Shown: piece by piece, positions 38,658 to 50,727 of the stretch
Numbering within the stretch: the first letter of the stretch is position 1
Layout: each line of letters opens with the position of its first letter
Origin: Pseudomonas sp. Bout1
GTDB lineage: Bacteria > Pseudomonadota > Gammaproteobacteria > Pseudomonadales > Pseudomonadaceae
Length of the DNA: 64,000 nucleotides
Direction of reading: 5' to 3'
Assembly: GCF_034314165.1 (NCBI RefSeq)
Contig: NZ_JAVIWK010000001.1
Coordinates: 1,131,001 to 1,195,000 of the forward strand
Notes under the pieces: generated by a model
What the model saw: only the letters and a program-made list of their open reading frames with translations
Databases searched by the model: none
What the model was told of the DNA's origin: nothing
Program-made: the position numbers and the translations under genes

Positions 38658-39293
38658 ATGCCCGAACTCTCCAGCCTGCTTGCCTACGGCCTGATCTCGC
38701 TCGGCATGGTGCTGACGCCCGGTCCGAACATGATTTACCTCATTTCGCGGTCGATCTGCCAGGGGCGAATGGCCGGGCTGATTTCCCTGGGCGGCGTTGC
38801 GTTGGGTTTTGTCGTCTATATGTTCTGCGCGGCAGTGGGCATAACGGCGTTGGTGATGGCGGTTCCCTATGCCTACGACGCGCTGCGACTCGGCGGGGCG
38901 TTGTATCTGGTGTACCTGGCCTGGCAGGCGGTCAAACCCGGTGGCCGGTCGCCGTTCCAGGTGCGGGACTTGCCCAAGGACAGCCCGCGCAAGCTGTTCA
39001 AGATGGGCTTTGTCACCAACCTGCTGAATCCCAAAGTGGCAGTGATGTATCTGTCGTTGCTGCCCCAGTTTATCGACCCCAACGGGCACGGCAGTGTGCT
39101 CTCGCAATCCCTGGTGCTGGGCTTTACGCAGATCATGATCAGCGTGAGCGTCAACGCGTTGATCGCGCTCATGGCGGGCTCGATTGCGGGATTTTTTATC
39201 CGCAAACCCCTTTGGCAAACGGTACAGCGCTGGGTGATGGGCTCGGTGCTGATGGGCCTGGCTGTGCGCATGGCGGTAGAAGGGCGGCGGTAA
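38658..39293 (+). CDS. LysE-family amino-acid exporter
   Basis: The 211-residue protein has about six membrane helices and the LysE/RhtB signature near the start (LISLGMVLTPGPNMIYLISR) plus KMGFVTNLLNPKVAVMYLSL. It would export an amino acid or derivative using the proton gradient. AAGGA lies 8 bases before ATG 38658. A longer overlapping frame exists in another phase but lacks any family pattern. Substrate cannot be named. Confidence 0.9.
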   Translation: MPELSSLLAYGLISLGMVLTPGPNMIYLISRSICQGRMAGLISLGGVALGFVVYMFCAAVGITALVMAVPYAYDALRLGGALYLVYLAWQAVKPGGRSPFQVRDLPKDSPRKLFKMGFVTNLLNPKVAVMYLSLLPQFIDPNGHGSVLSQSLVLGFTQIMISVSVNALIALMAGSIAGFFIRKPLWQTVQRWVMGSVLMGLAVRMAVEGRR

Positions 39294-39301
39294 CTCACGC
39301 G

Positions 39302-39631
39302 TTACAGGATGGCTTTCAGGTAATCCTTGAGTGCGTTGAGTGGGGCGTTGAGCTCTTCCAGGGTCGTCGCTTGACGCACATCCACCGCAAGCCGTTGCAG
39401 TTCGCGGCCCATCACGGTGTTTGCACCGCCCAGGGATTGGAGCGCCACTACCAGGCACTCGTCGATTTTTTGCTGGATGGCGTTGATATCGCCCTGGCGC
39501 ACCAGCAAGCCAAACACTTCGCGCTCATAGCCGTCCATGACCAGGTCGTCCCGCAGGATCGGGCTCGCGCCTTCAGTCTCATGCACCAGCTTGAGCGCAA
39601 AAAGCGCCACAGCTTCCAGCGTCAGTTCCAT
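39302..39631 (-). CDS. Hypothetical helical protein
   Basis: The 109-residue acidic protein is predicted all-helical (LEAVALFALKLVHETEG, INAIQQKIDECLVVALQSLG, ELNAPLNALKDYLKAIL) and has no signal or recognised domain. It is convergent with the LysE gene, 8 bp apart, and ends in its own frame without a separate terminator. Function unknown. Confidence 0.6.
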   Translation of the reverse strand: MELTLEAVALFALKLVHETEGASPILRDDLVMDGYEREVFGLLVRQGDINAIQQKIDECLVVALQSLGGANTVMGRELQRLAVDVRQATTLEELNAPLNALKDYLKAIL

Positions 39632-39690
39632 GGTCAAGCTTCCTCTTCGCCCGCGTTCGCCTGCCCATCATCACTTTCCTGCAGGCGAAA

Positions 39691-39720
39691 AAAAAGACCT
39701 TGAATTTCAAGGTCTTTTTT
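39691..39720. terminator. Rho-independent terminator after tRNA-Leu
   Basis: AAAGACCTTG pairs with CAAGGTCTTT around AATTT, with A-run and T-run on the two sides. It lies about 6 bases downstream of the tRNA 3' end on the minus strand. Confidence 0.9.
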
Positions 39721-39725
39721 TAAGA

Positions 39726-39810
39726 TGGTGCCCCGAGGGAGACTCGAACTCCCACTCCTTTCGAAAACGGATTTTGAATCCGCCGCGTCTACCAATTCCG
39801 CCATCAGGGC
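39726..39810 (-). tRNA. tRNA-Leu (CAA anticodon)
   Basis: The 85-nt cloverleaf on the minus strand has acceptor stem GCCCTGA/TCGGGGC, the D-arm with TTGGTAGACGC, anticodon stem-loop GGATTCAAAATCC (CAA, reading UUG), a long variable arm typical of class II tRNAs, the T-loop GTTCGAGTC and an encoded CCA. It points away from queA, which starts 109 bp to the right. Confidence 0.96.
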
Positions 39811-39918
39811 TCAATGGCGGCGAAGTATAGAGATGAGATTACCGTTGGTCAATCACGTTTCATGGTCAATTTTCACTATTTCCGCTAGACTTCCCGGCCC
39901 TGCTAGACGAACCCCATC

Positions 39919-42089
<2,171 letters not shown>

Positions 42090-42132
42090 GTTTTCCGACC
42101 CTAAGATTCACTATTTGCAACTGGAGTGCTAA

Positions 42133-42471
42133 ATGAGCTTTTTTATCTCTAATGCCATGGCTGATGCCGCTGCACCGGCCGCTGCCGGCCCGTTGGGCGG
42201 TGGTTTTGAGTGGATTTTCCTGGTCGGCTTCCTGGTCATCTTCTACCTGATGATCTGGCGTCCACAGGCCAAGCGCGCCAAAGAGCAGAAGAACCTGCTG
42301 GGCAGCTTGCAGAAAGGCGACGAAGTCGTGACCACTGGCGGCATCGCCGGCAAGATCACTAAAGTGTCCGACGCCTTCGTGATTCTGGAAGTCTCCGACA
42401 CCGTAGAAATGAAGTTCCAGAAGGGCGCCATCGCCGCCACGCTGCCAAAAGGCACGCTCAAAGCGATCTAA
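42133..42471 (+). CDS. yajC: Sec translocon accessory subunit YajC
   Basis: The 112-residue protein has one N-terminal membrane helix (FLVGFLVIFYLMIWRPQ, residues about 26-45) and a cytosolic beta-rich part with GDEVVTTGGIAGKI. It accompanies SecDF in the inner membrane. TGGAG precedes the ATG. The gap to secD holds a GC-rich hairpin (about 42494-42512). Confidence 0.95.
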   Translation: MSFFISNAMADAAAPAAAGPLGGGFEWIFLVGFLVIFYLMIWRPQAKRAKEQKNLLGSLQKGDEVVTTGGIAGKITKVSDAFVILEVSDTVEMKFQKGAIAATLPKGTLKAI

Positions 42472-42533
42472 GTTCCAACCTTTACCAATCGACGGGGCGC
42501 GCAAGGCGCCCCGCGTTATAAGCGGGCGGCGTG

Positions 42534-44405
42534 ATGCTGAACAAATACCCTCTGTGGAAATACGTACTGATCCTGGCGGTGCTGGCGATCGGTTTTATTT
42601 ATTCCGCTCCCAATCTCTATCCTGATGACCCGGCAATCCAGATCACTGGCGCCAGCACTGCGCTGCAGGTCAATCAGGCTGACCTGGACCGTGCGAGCAA
42701 AGCGCTCACCGACGCGGGTATCCAGGTTAAGGCGGCAACGTTGGCGGCTGATGCGAAGGGCGGCTTGTTGCGCCTGACCAAGCAAGAAGACCAATTGCCG
42801 GCCAAAGACGTTGTGCGCAAGGTCATGGGTGATGACTACGTCGTCGCGCTGAACCTGGCACAGACCACGCCAAAATGGCTGCGCGCGATTGGCGCACACC
42901 CGATGAAGCTGGGTCTGGACTTGTCTGGTGGTGTGCACTTCCTGCTTGAAGTGGACATGGACAAAGCCCTCGACGCTCGCCTGAAAGTCTACGAAGGCGA
43001 TGTGAAGAGCCTGCTGCGTAAAGAAAAACTGCGTTATCGCAGCCTGCCGCAGCTCAACGGCGCCATCCAGCTGGGTTTTGCTGACGAAGCAACCCGCGAA
43101 CAGGCCCGTGCACTGATCCGCAAGAACTTCAACGATTTCGACATTGTTCCGGCCGACCTCAATGGTCAGGCGGTACTGCGTCTGGCGATGACCCCGGCCA
43201 AGCTGGCGGAAATCCGTGAATATTCCATCAAGCAGAACTTGACCACGGTACGTAACCGCGTCAACGAACTGGGTGTGGCCGAGCCGATCGTGCAGCGCCA
43301 GGGCGCCAACCGCATCGTGGTTGAGCTGCCGGGCGTGCAGGACACCGCTGAAGCCAAGCGTATCCTGGGTAAAACTGCCAACCTGGAGTTCCGTCTGGCC
43401 GCTGAACCGGGTGCTACCCGTGCCACTGCCGAGGAGTTCGAGTTCCGTGAAGGTGGTCGTCCACCTGCATTGATCGAGCGTGGCTTGATCATCACCGGTG
43501 ACCAGGTGACTGACGCGAAGGCTGGTTTCGACTCGCAGCACGGTAGCCCTGAAGTGAACATCCGTCTGGATGGCCACGGTGGCGAACTGATGAGCCGCGC
43601 AACCCGCAGCAACGTCGGTCGCAGCATGGCGGTGATCTTCATCGAGCAGCGTCCTGTCACCACCTACACCAAGCAACTGGTCGACGGCGTCGAGAAAGAC
43701 GTGCCGGTACAAACCTTTAAAGAAGAGAAGAAGATCATCAGCCTGGCGACCATCCAGTCGCCGCTGGGTGCTCAATTCCGCATCACTGGCCTGAACGGCC
43801 AGGGTGAGTCGTCCGAACTGGCGCTGCTGCTGCGTGCCGGTGGCCTGGCGGCCCCGATGTACTTCGCTGAAGAACGTACCATCGGCCCGAGCCTGGGTGC
43901 TGACAACATCACCAAGGGTATCGACGCTGCACTGTGGGGCATGCTGTTCGTCTCCCTGTTCATCATCGCCATCTACCGCTTCTTCGGCATCATCGCTACC
44001 GTCGCACTGGCGGGCAACATGGTGATGCTGCTGGCCCTGATGTCGCTGCTGGGTGCAACGCTGACCCTGCCAGGTATCGCCGGTATCGTACTCACCATGG
44101 GTATGGCGGTAGACGCCAACGTACTGATCTTCTCGCGGATTCGTGAAGAAATCGCTGCGGGCATGACCGTGCAACGGGCAATCAACGAAGGCTTCGGCCG
44201 GGCATTTACCGCGATTCTCGACTCCAACCTGACCACTCTGTTGGTCGGCGGGATTCTCTTTGCCATGGGCACCGGCCCGGTCAAGGGTTTTGCGGTAACC
44301 ATGTCCCTCGGTATCTTTACCTCGATGTTCACGGCCATCATGGTGACCCGCGCAATGGTCAACCTGATCTTTGGCGGGCGTGACTTCAAGAAGTTGTGGA
44401 TTTAA
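42534..44405 (+). CDS. secD: Protein translocase subunit SecD
   Basis: The 623-residue inner-membrane protein has an N-terminal helix, a large periplasmic P1 region (about 30-440, with LGLDLSGGVHFLLEV and RNRVNELGVAEPIVQ) and five C-terminal helices with GMAVDANVLIFSRIREE. With SecF it uses the proton gradient to help pull exported proteins through SecYEG. ATG 42534 was chosen over a GTG immediately before it. secF starts 9 bp downstream. Confidence 0.97.
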   Translation: MLNKYPLWKYVLILAVLAIGFIYSAPNLYPDDPAIQITGASTALQVNQADLDRASKALTDAGIQVKAATLAADAKGGLLRLTKQEDQLPAKDVVRKVMGDDYVVALNLAQTTPKWLRAIGAHPMKLGLDLSGGVHFLLEVDMDKALDARLKVYEGDVKSLLRKEKLRYRSLPQLNGAIQLGFADEATREQARALIRKNFNDFDIVPADLNGQAVLRLAMTPAKLAEIREYSIKQNLTTVRNRVNELGVAEPIVQRQGANRIVVELPGVQDTAEAKRILGKTANLEFRLAAEPGATRATAEEFEFREGGRPPALIERGLIITGDQVTDAKAGFDSQHGSPEVNIRLDGHGGELMSRATRSNVGRSMAVIFIEQRPVTTYTKQLVDGVEKDVPVQTFKEEKKIISLATIQSPLGAQFRITGLNGQGESSELALLLRAGGLAAPMYFAEERTIGPSLGADNITKGIDAALWGMLFVSLFIIAIYRFFGIIATVALAGNMVMLLALMSLLGATLTLPGIAGIVLTMGMAVDANVLIFSRIREEIAAGMTVQRAINEGFGRAFTAILDSNLTTLLVGGILFAMGTGPVKGFAVTMSLGIFTSMFTAIMVTRAMVNLIFGGRDFKKLWI

Positions 44406-44414
44406 GGGGCTGCC

Positions 44415-45329
44415 ATGTTACGTACAATCAACTTCATGGGCGTTCGCAACGTTGCGTTCGGCTTCACCATGGTGCTTACCGTTCTGGCGTTGTTCAGCTG
44501 GTTCCATAAGGGCCTTAACTACGGCCTGGACTTCACCGGCGGTACGCTCATCGAGCTGACCTACGAGAAGCCGGCCGATGTCAGCCTGGTGCGCAGCGAG
44601 CTGGTCAAGGCCGGCTATCACGAAGCCATCGTGCAGAGCTTTGGTGCAACCACCGACCTGCTGGTGCGTATGCCTGGCGAAGACCCGCAATTGGGCCACC
44701 AGGTAGCCGAGGCCTTGCAGAAGGTGGGCGGCGACAACCCGGCGTCGGTCAAGCGCGTCGAGTTCGTGGGCCCGCAAGTGGGTGAAGAGCTGCGCGACCA
44801 GGGCGGCCTCGGCATGCTGATGGCGCTGGTCGGCATCATGATCTACCTGGCTTTCCGCTTTCAGTGGAAGTTCGGTGTCGGCGCCATTGTGTCGCTGATC
44901 CACGACGTGATCGTGACCGTGGGTATCCTGGCCTACTTCCAGATCACCTTCGACCTGACCGTGCTTGCGGCGGTGTTGGCGATCATTGGTTACTCCCTTA
45001 ACGACACCATCGTGGTATTCGACCGGGTTCGTGAGAACTTCCGGGTGCTGCGCAAGGCGACGTTGATCGAGAACATCAATATCTCCACTACCCAGACCCT
45101 GCTGCGCACCATGGCGACCTCGATCTCCACCTTGCTGGCGATTGCCGCACTGATGGTGTTCGGTGGTGACAACCTGTGGGGCTTCTCGCTGTCGCTGTTC
45201 ATCGGCGTACTGGCGGGTACCTACTCGTCGATCTATATCGCCAACGTGGTACTGATCTGGCTGAACCTCAACAGCGAAGACTTGATCCCTCCTGCCAGCA
45301 CCGGCAAGGAGGTTGACGACCGCCCTTGA
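44415..45329 (+). CDS. secF: Protein translocase subunit SecF
   Basis: The 304-residue partner of SecD has an N-terminal helix, the GLDFTGGTLIEL motif, a short periplasmic domain and five helices including the GYSLNDTIVVFDRVRENFR signature. A strong terminator 30 bp after the stop ends the queA-tgt-yajC-secDF operon. Confidence 0.97.
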   Translation: MLRTINFMGVRNVAFGFTMVLTVLALFSWFHKGLNYGLDFTGGTLIELTYEKPADVSLVRSELVKAGYHEAIVQSFGATTDLLVRMPGEDPQLGHQVAEALQKVGGDNPASVKRVEFVGPQVGEELRDQGGLGMLMALVGIMIYLAFRFQWKFGVGAIVSLIHDVIVTVGILAYFQITFDLTVLAAVLAIIGYSLNDTIVVFDRVRENFRVLRKATLIENINISTTQTLLRTMATSISTLLAIAALMVFGGDNLWGFSLSLFIGVLAGTYSSIYIANVVLIWLNLNSEDLIPPASTGKEVDDRP

Positions 45330-45358
45330 TCGGCGATTGTTAACCCGCTGTTACAAAG

Positions 45359-45389
45359 AAGGCGCGAGTATTGAACTCGCGCCTTTTTT
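45359..45389 (+). terminator. Rho-independent terminator after secF
   Basis: AAGGCGCGAGT (45359-45369) pairs with ACTCGCGCCTT (45375-45385) and continues into a T-run. Confidence 0.92.
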
Positions 45390-45452
45390 TTGGCTCCAAG
45401 GCTGGGTATAGCGCGGATCTTTCGATCCGTTTGTGATGGTCAGGAGGTTCAC

Positions 45453-46001
45453 GTGAACAAGTCGTTGCTGGTTGGTGCGGTATTGGGTGCTGTCGGTGTG
45501 ACTGCCGGGGGTGCTGTTGCCACCTACAGCCTGGTAAAAAGCGGCCCTGAGTATGCGCAAGTGCTGGCGGTACAGCCGGTGAAAACCCAGATTAAAACCC
45601 CGCGTGAAGTCTGCAAGGACGTTGCCGTAACCCGGCAGAAGCCTGTGCAGGACCAGCACCAGATCGTCGGTACGGTGGTCGGTGCGCTGGCGGGCGGCCT
45701 GTTGGGTAATCAGGTCGGCGGCGGTAATGGCAAGAAGCTGGCCACGGTGGCCGGTGCGGTGGGTGGCGGTTATGCCGGTAACAAGGTTCAGGAAGGCATG
45801 CAGAACCGCGACACCTACACCACTACGCAAACCCGTTGTAACACCGTTAACGACATCAGCGACAAGGTTGTCGGGTACGACGTGCGTTACACCCTGGATG
45901 GCAAGGAAGGCTCGGTGCGCATGGATCGTGATCCAGGCAACCAGATTCCGGTCGACAAGGAAGGGCGTCTGGTTATCGGTCAGAACCAGCCGCAGCAGTA
46001 A
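45453..46001 (+). CDS. Glycine-zipper 2TM-domain protein
   Basis: The 182-residue product has an N-terminal hydrophobic segment (SLLVGAVLGAVGVTAGGAVA), then a glycine-zipper hairpin (about 75-120; VGTVVGALAGGLLGNQVGGG, LATVAGAVGGGYAGNKVQEG) and a C-terminal beta part (VVGYDVRYTLDGKEGSVRM). Such proteins sit in the envelope. The start GTG 45453 has CAGGAGG five bases upstream, a strong site that decides against earlier starts. It is transcribed alone between two terminators. Confidence 0.85.
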   Translation: MNKSLLVGAVLGAVGVTAGGAVATYSLVKSGPEYAQVLAVQPVKTQIKTPREVCKDVAVTRQKPVQDQHQIVGTVVGALAGGLLGNQVGGGNGKKLATVAGAVGGGYAGNKVQEGMQNRDTYTTTQTRCNTVNDISDKVVGYDVRYTLDGKEGSVRMDRDPGNQIPVDKEGRLVIGQNQPQQ

Positions 46002-46013
46002 TCCCAGGCATAA

Positions 46014-46040
46014 AAAAAGCACCCCGAGGGGTGCTTTTTT
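46014..46040. terminator. Bidirectional rho-independent terminator
   Basis: AAAAGCACCCC and GGGGTGCTTTT pair around GA, with A and T runs outside. It serves the glycine-zipper gene and suhB, which converge here. Confidence 0.9.
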
Positions 46041-46052
46041 GTGCCCGCTCGC

Positions 46053-46868
46053 TTATCGCTTCAGCGAGGCCGGCAGGTGTGGCTGGATCGCCGTCAGTAC
46101 TGCCTTGAAGCATTTGGTGTTGCCGGCAACGACGTGGCCCTTCTCCAGGAAGTCGTGGCCGCCGGTGAAGTCGCTCACCAGGCCGCCTGCTTCTTGAATC
46201 AGCAGTGCGCCTGCAGCCATGTCCCACTCGGACAGGCCCGACTCCCAGAAGGCGTCAAAACGACCGGCAGCGACATACGCCAGGTCCAGGCTGGCGGCGC
46301 CGGCGCGACGGATGCCGGCGGTCTGGCCAACCAGGGCGCGGAACATGCCCAGGTAGTTTTCCAGGTTGTCCATCTGGTCGTCACGGAACGGGAAGCCGGT
46401 ACCCAGCAGGGCGCCGTCCAGGCTGGTGCGACCGCTGACACGCAGGCGCCGACCGTTCAGCTGGGCGCCACGGCCACGGCTGGCGGTGAATTCTTCCTGG
46501 CGAACCGGGTCCAGGACAACAGCGTGTTCCAGGCGGCCACGGTATTTGCAGGCAATGCTCACGGCAAAGTGCGGGATGCCGCGCAGGAAGTTGGTGGTGC
46601 CATCCAGTGGGTCGATGATCCACAGGTAGTCTTCGCCTTCGCCGCTACCTTTGTGCAGGCCGGTTTCTTCACCGAGGATGCCGTGGGTAGGGTAGGCCTT
46701 GCGCAGCGCGTCGATGATTTTCTGCTCGGCGGCGCGATCCACCTCGGATACGTAATCCTTGGCGTCTTTTTCGTCGACCTTGATGGTATCCAGGCGCTCG
46801 ATGGAGCGGAAGATCAATTCACTGGCGCTGCGGGCGGCGCGCAGCGCGATATTCAGCATGGGCTGCAT
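46053..46868 (-). CDS. suhB: Inositol-1-monophosphatase family protein SuhB
   Basis: The 271-residue enzyme has the Mg-dependent phosphatase motifs ILGEETG, WIIDPLDGTTNFLRG and SEWDMAAGALL. SuhB hydrolyses inositol phosphates in vitro and in bacteria also acts with the rRNA antitermination complex. The length and start (MQPMLNIALRAARSA) are normal. It is divergent from trmJ, as in other pseudomonads. Confidence 0.95.
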   Translation of the reverse strand: MQPMLNIALRAARSASELIFRSIERLDTIKVDEKDAKDYVSEVDRAAEQKIIDALRKAYPTHGILGEETGLHKGSGEGEDYLWIIDPLDGTTNFLRGIPHFAVSIACKYRGRLEHAVVLDPVRQEEFTASRGRGAQLNGRRLRVSGRTSLDGALLGTGFPFRDDQMDNLENYLGMFRALVGQTAGIRRAGAASLDLAYVAAGRFDAFWESGLSEWDMAAGALLIQEAGGLVSDFTGGHDFLEKGHVVAGNTKCFKAVLTAIQPHLPASLKR

Positions 46869-47013
46869 GGATGTGTCACCTAAGGTTGTTAAAGAAAGCC
46901 GAGCATTCTAGCAGAAACTTTCTTCAGGTGAAGGACGACGTTACCTTTCATGGCATAACCTTAGGCTGTTCTGTAAGATTTGCTCCCCTTTCCCGTGTCC
47001 GAGAGCGCCTCCC

Positions 47014-47784
47014 TTGCTGCAAAACATCCGTGTCGTCCTCGTCAATACCAGTCATCCCGGCAATATCGGCGGGGTGGCGCGAGCCATGAAGAATATGGGG
47101 CTGACGCGCCTGGTGCTGGTCGAGCCGCGTGTGTTCCCGCACCACGAGGCCGATGCCCGCGCGTCTGGTGCCAATGACATCCTCGAAAAAGCCCAGGTCG
47201 TCGCCACCCTGGAAGACGCCCTGGTCGGCTGCAACCTGGTGCTCGGCACCAGCGCCCGCGACCGCCGTATCCCCTGGCCGCTGCTGGATCCCCGCGAATG
47301 TGGGACCAAAGTCGTGGAGGAGGCCGCCGGTGGCGCCGAAATCGCCTTGGTATTTGGCCGTGAAGACTCCGGCCTGACCAATGAAGAGCTGCAGCGATGT
47401 CATTATCACGTGCACATTCCATCAGACCCTGACTTCAGTTCGCTGAACCTTGGGGCCGCGGTGCAGGTGTTGAGTTATGAAGTGCGCATGGCCTGGCTGG
47501 CCGCAGAAGGTCAGCCAAGCAAGGTAGAGAAGGACGAGGTCGCATCGACCAAGAGTGGCGAACTGGCCACCATGGACGAGCTGGAGCGATTTTATGAGCA
47601 CCTGGAGCAAACCCTGGTGGCCGTCGAATTCCTCGATCCGGAAAAACCACGCCACTTGATGGCGCGCCTGCGCCGGTTATACGGGCGCAGCTCGGTCAGC
47701 CGGGCAGAAATGAATATATTGCGTGGCATCCTCACGGAAACCCAGAAAGCGGCCCGTGGCGAGCTTCTTAAGCGGAAGGATTAA
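47014..47784 (+). CDS. trmJ: tRNA (cytidine/uridine-2'-O-)-methyltransferase TrmJ
   Basis: The 256-residue SPOUT-class enzyme has [20 protein letters not shown] at its start, [26 protein letters not shown] and the knot segment [20 protein letters not shown]. It methylates ribose 32 in several tRNAs. The best start is TTG 47014 ([10 protein letters not shown]); no ATG fits. cysE begins 2 bp after the stop. Confidence 0.93.
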   Translation: MLQNIRVVLVNTSHPGNIGGVARAMKNMGLTRLVLVEPRVFPHHEADARASGANDILEKAQVVATLEDALVGCNLVLGTSARDRRIPWPLLDPRECGTKVVEEAAGGAEIALVFGREDSGLTNEELQRCHYHVHIPSDPDFSSLNLGAAVQVLSYEVRMAWLAAEGQPSKVEKDEVASTKSGELATMDELERFYEHLEQTLVAVEFLDPEKPRHLMARLRRLYGRSSVSRAEMNILRGILTETQKAARGELLKRKD

Positions 47785-47786
47785 AA

Positions 47787-48569
47787 ATGTTCGAGCGTTT
47801 GCGAGAAGATATCCAGAGTGTTTTCCACCGTGACCCGGCGGCGCGCAACGCCTTTGAAGTGCTGACCTGCTACCCGGGCATGCACGCCATCTGGATCCAC
47901 CGCTTGTCCGGCGCCTTGTGGAACATGGGCTGGAAGTGGCTGGCGCGGCTGGTGTCGAACTTCGGTCGCTGGCTGACCGGGATCGAGATTCATCCGGGCG
48001 CCAAGGTTGGTCGTCGCTTCTTTATCGACCACGGCATGGGCATCGTCATTGGCGAGACCGCCGAGATTGGTGATGACGTGACCTTGTATCAGGGCGTGAC
48101 GCTGGGCGGCACGACCTGGAACAAGGGCAAGCGCCACCCGACGCTGGAAGACGGCGTTGTGGTGGGGGCGGGTGCCAAGGTGCTCGGTCCGTTTACGGTG
48201 GGCGCCGGCGCCAAGGTCGGTTCCAACGCCGTGGTGACCAAGGCAGTGCCGCCTGGTGCGACCGTGGTCGGCATTCCCGGGCGGATCATCGTCAAGCCTG
48301 AAGTCGGTGATGAGCAGGAAGCCAAGCGCAAGGCCATGGCCGAGAAGATTGGTTTCGATGCGTATGGTGTCAGCGAAGACATGCCCGACCCGGTGGCGCG
48401 TGCCATCGGGCAGTTGCTCGACCACCTGCAAGCCGTGGACGGCAAGCTGGACGGGATGTGCGGCGCCTTGAAGGACCTGGGCAGCAACTACTGCGCCAAG
48501 GATTTGCCTGAGCTGCGCAAGGAAGACTTCGCCGAGATCAAGGACGAAAGCGCTACCAAGGCTGGCTGA
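47787..48569 (+). CDS. cysE: Serine O-acetyltransferase
   Basis: The 260-residue enzyme makes O-acetylserine, the committed step of cysteine synthesis. It has the left-handed beta-helix hexapeptide repeats ([49 protein letters not shown]) and the catalytic His in DHGMG and in [10 protein letters not shown]. Its place just before the isc operon links cysteine supply with cysteine-using IscS. A REPIN follows. Confidence 0.95.
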   Translation: MFERLREDIQSVFHRDPAARNAFEVLTCYPGMHAIWIHRLSGALWNMGWKWLARLVSNFGRWLTGIEIHPGAKVGRRFFIDHGMGIVIGETAEIGDDVTLYQGVTLGGTTWNKGKRHPTLEDGVVVGAGAKVLGPFTVGAGAKVGSNAVVTKAVPPGATVVGIPGRIIVKPEVGDEQEAKRKAMAEKIGFDAYGVSEDMPDPVARAIGQLLDHLQAVDGKLDGMCGALKDLGSNYCAKDLPELRKEDFAEIKDESATKAG

Positions 48570-48591
48570 CTCTTGAGCCGGTCGCGATCCC

Positions 48592-48680
48592 TGTGGGAGC
48601 TGGCTTGCCTGCGATGGCGGCGAGTCAGTGCCGGAAAGGCTGGCTGGCAAACCGCTATCGCAGGCAAGCCAGCTCCCACA
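48592..48680. repeat. REPIN (inverted REP pair), TGTGGGAGCTGGCTTGCC type
   Basis: The left arm (48592-48620) reads TGTGGGAGCTGGCTTGCC, then TGCGATGGCGG. The right arm (48651-48680) is its reverse complement with small changes. About 30 bases separate them. It fills the gap between cysE and the iscR promoter, and a collapsed copy occurs at 38001-38038. Confidence 0.85.
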
Positions 48681-48777
48681 TTTGATCTCCATTGGTCTTG
48701 AGGTTGGGGGCTTGACCCTGTTCCCGCTGTTCCATCCGCCCCCGCCCTGCTATTATTCGCGCGCCCTTTTTGCGGCT

Positions 48778-48827
48778 ATTCCTGACTAAAGTACTAGGTC
48801 TTATAGTTGACTTAAATACTCGGGAAT
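48778..48827 (+). promoter_or_regulatory. Tandem IscR type-1-like sites in the isc promoter
   Basis: The segment 48803-48827 starts ATAGTTGACTTAAAT and ends ACTCGGGAAT. It follows the IscR type-1 consensus (ATA-S-YY-GACT, W-rich centre, RRSTAT-like end) closely. A weaker copy starts near 48778 with TTCCTGACTAAAG. The two GACT cores (48784, 48809) are 25 bp apart, as in tandem IscR sites of enterobacteria. TTGACT within the second copy may be the -35 box. Confidence 0.65.
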
Positions 48828-48868
48828 CGCATACTTGCTCCCATTCTGAAACACCTTGGTACTTGTCC

Positions 48869-49360
48869 ATGAGACTGACTACAAAAGGCCGATACGCGGT
48901 AACCGCCATGCTTGACCTGGCCTTGCACGCGCAAAATGGGCCGGTGTCCCTGGCCGATATCTCCGAGCGCCAAGGCATTTCCCTGTCCTACCTCGAGCAA
49001 CTGTTCGCCAAATTGCGCCGCAGCAATCTGGTTTCCAGCGTTCGTGGTCCAGGCGGCGGCTATCAGCTGTCCCGCGATATGCAGGGCATCCAGGTCGCTC
49101 AGGTGATCGACGCGGTCAACGAATCCGTCGATGCCACCAAATGCCAGGGCCTGGGTGATTGCCACGCCGGCGACACCTGCCTTACGCACCACTTGTGGTG
49201 TGACCTGAGCCTGCAGATCCATGAGTTTTTGAGTGGTATCAGCTTGGCTGATCTTGTGACTCGCCGTGAGGTGCAAGAAGTAGCCCAGCGTCAGGACCAG
49301 CGCCGTTGCAACACCAAGGCGCCGCGTCTGGACAAGATTGAAGCGTCCGCCGTCGAGTGA
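48869..49360 (+). CDS. iscR: Fe-S cluster regulator IscR
   Basis: The 163-residue Rrf2-family regulator has a winged helix at 1-75 ([50 protein letters not shown]) and the cluster ligands [13 protein letters not shown]. With a [2Fe-2S] cluster it represses its own operon through the upstream type-1 sites. It heads the complete isc operon. Confidence 0.97.
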   Translation: MRLTTKGRYAVTAMLDLALHAQNGPVSLADISERQGISLSYLEQLFAKLRRSNLVSSVRGPGGGYQLSRDMQGIQVAQVIDAVNESVDATKCQGLGDCHAGDTCLTHHLWCDLSLQIHEFLSGISLADLVTRREVQEVAQRQDQRRCNTKAPRLDKIEASAVE

Positions 49361-49410
49361 CAGCCGAAGAGCTAACGGCACGCCAGCCAGCCTGATTTAG
49401 GAGAAAGTCC

Positions 49411-50625
49411 ATGAAATTGCCGATTTACCTTGATTACTCAGCGACCACCCCGGTTGATCCGCGTGTCGCGCAAAAGATGAGCGAATGCCTGCTGGTTGAC
49501 GGAAACTTCGGCAACCCGGCGTCCCGTTCCCACGTTTTCGGCTGGAAAGCTGAAGAGGCCGTGGAAAACGCTCGTCGCCAGGTCGCTGACCTGGTGAATG
49601 CCGACCCGCGTGAAATCGTCTGGACCTCCGGTGCCACCGAGTCCGACAACCTGGCTATCAAGGGTGCGGCGCATTTCTACGCGACCAAGGGCAAACACCT
49701 GATCACCACCAAGATTGAGCACAAGGCTGTCCTCGACACCATGCGCCAACTGGAACGTGAAGGTTTTGAGATCACCTACCTCGAGCCAACCACCGACGGT
49801 ATCGTGACCCCGGCGATGATCGAAGCGGCGATGCGTGAAGACACCATCCTGGTTTCCGTGATTCACGTGAACAACGAAATCGGCACCATCAACGACATCG
49901 CCGCCATCGGCGAGCTGACCCGCTCCAAGGGCGTGTTGCTGCACGTCGACGCTGCTCAGTCCACCGGCAAGGTCGATATCGACCTGTCTGCACTTAAAGT
50001 CGACCTGATGTCGTTCTCTGCCCACAAGACCTACGGCCCTAAAGGCATCGGCGCGCTCTACGTGAGCCGCAAGCCTCGCGTGCGTATCGAAGCCACCATG
50101 CACGGCGGCGGTCACGAGCGCGGCATGCGTTCGGGCACCCTGGCGACCCACCAGATCGTCGGCATCGGCGAAGCGTTCCGCGTGGCCAAGGAAGACATGG
50201 CTGCCGAAAACGTGCGCATCAAGGCCCTGAGCGATCGCTTCTACAAGCAGGTCGAGCACCTTGAAGAGCTGTACATCAACGGCAGCATGACCGCCCGTGT
50301 ACCGCACAACTTGAATTTGAGCTTCAACTACGTCGAAGGCGAGTCGCTGATCATGGCGCTCAAGGACCTGGCGGTTTCGTCCGGTTCGGCCTGCACCTCG
50401 GCTTCCCTTGAGCCGTCCTACGTATTGCGCGCCCTTGGCCGCAACGACGAACTGGCTCACAGCTCGATCCGCTTTACGTTCGGCCGTTTCACCACCGAAG
50501 AAGAAGTCGACTACGCCGCGCAGAAAGTCTGCGAGGCCGTCACCAAGCTGCGTACCTTGTCGCCTCTGTGGGACATGTACAAAGACGGTGTCGATATTTC
50601 CAAGATCGAGTGGGCGGCACACTAA
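49411..50625 (+). CDS. iscS: Cysteine desulfurase IscS
   Basis: The 404-residue PLP enzyme takes sulfur from cysteine. The cofactor lysine is in [12 protein letters not shown] and the persulfide Cys is in the mobile loop [21 protein letters not shown] precedes the ATG. It supplies sulfur to IscU, encoded 102 bp downstream. Confidence 0.98.
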   Translation: MKLPIYLDYSATTPVDPRVAQKMSECLLVDGNFGNPASRSHVFGWKAEEAVENARRQVADLVNADPREIVWTSGATESDNLAIKGAAHFYATKGKHLITTKIEHKAVLDTMRQLEREGFEITYLEPTTDGIVTPAMIEAAMREDTILVSVIHVNNEIGTINDIAAIGELTRSKGVLLHVDAAQSTGKVDIDLSALKVDLMSFSAHKTYGPKGIGALYVSRKPRVRIEATMHGGGHERGMRSGTLATHQIVGIGEAFRVAKEDMAAENVRIKALSDRFYKQVEHLEELYINGSMTARVPHNLNLSFNYVEGESLIMALKDLAVSSGSACTSASLEPSYVLRALGRNDELAHSSIRFTFGRFTTEEEVDYAAQKVCEAVTKLRTLSPLWDMYKDGVDISKIEWAAH

Positions 50626-50727
50626 CTATAGAAGCCGCCACCCAAAAGGCTCTGTAAAGACGTGGCGGAAAACGCAGGCGTGTTTACAGGGTTCCAGAGC
50701 GGCCCTGATGAGTGAGGATTCAGTACC

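Noticed and set aside
38543..39703. 386-codon frame overlapping the LysE gene
   Set aside because: Different phase from the LysE family match and no ribosome site; composition typical of a frame shadow.
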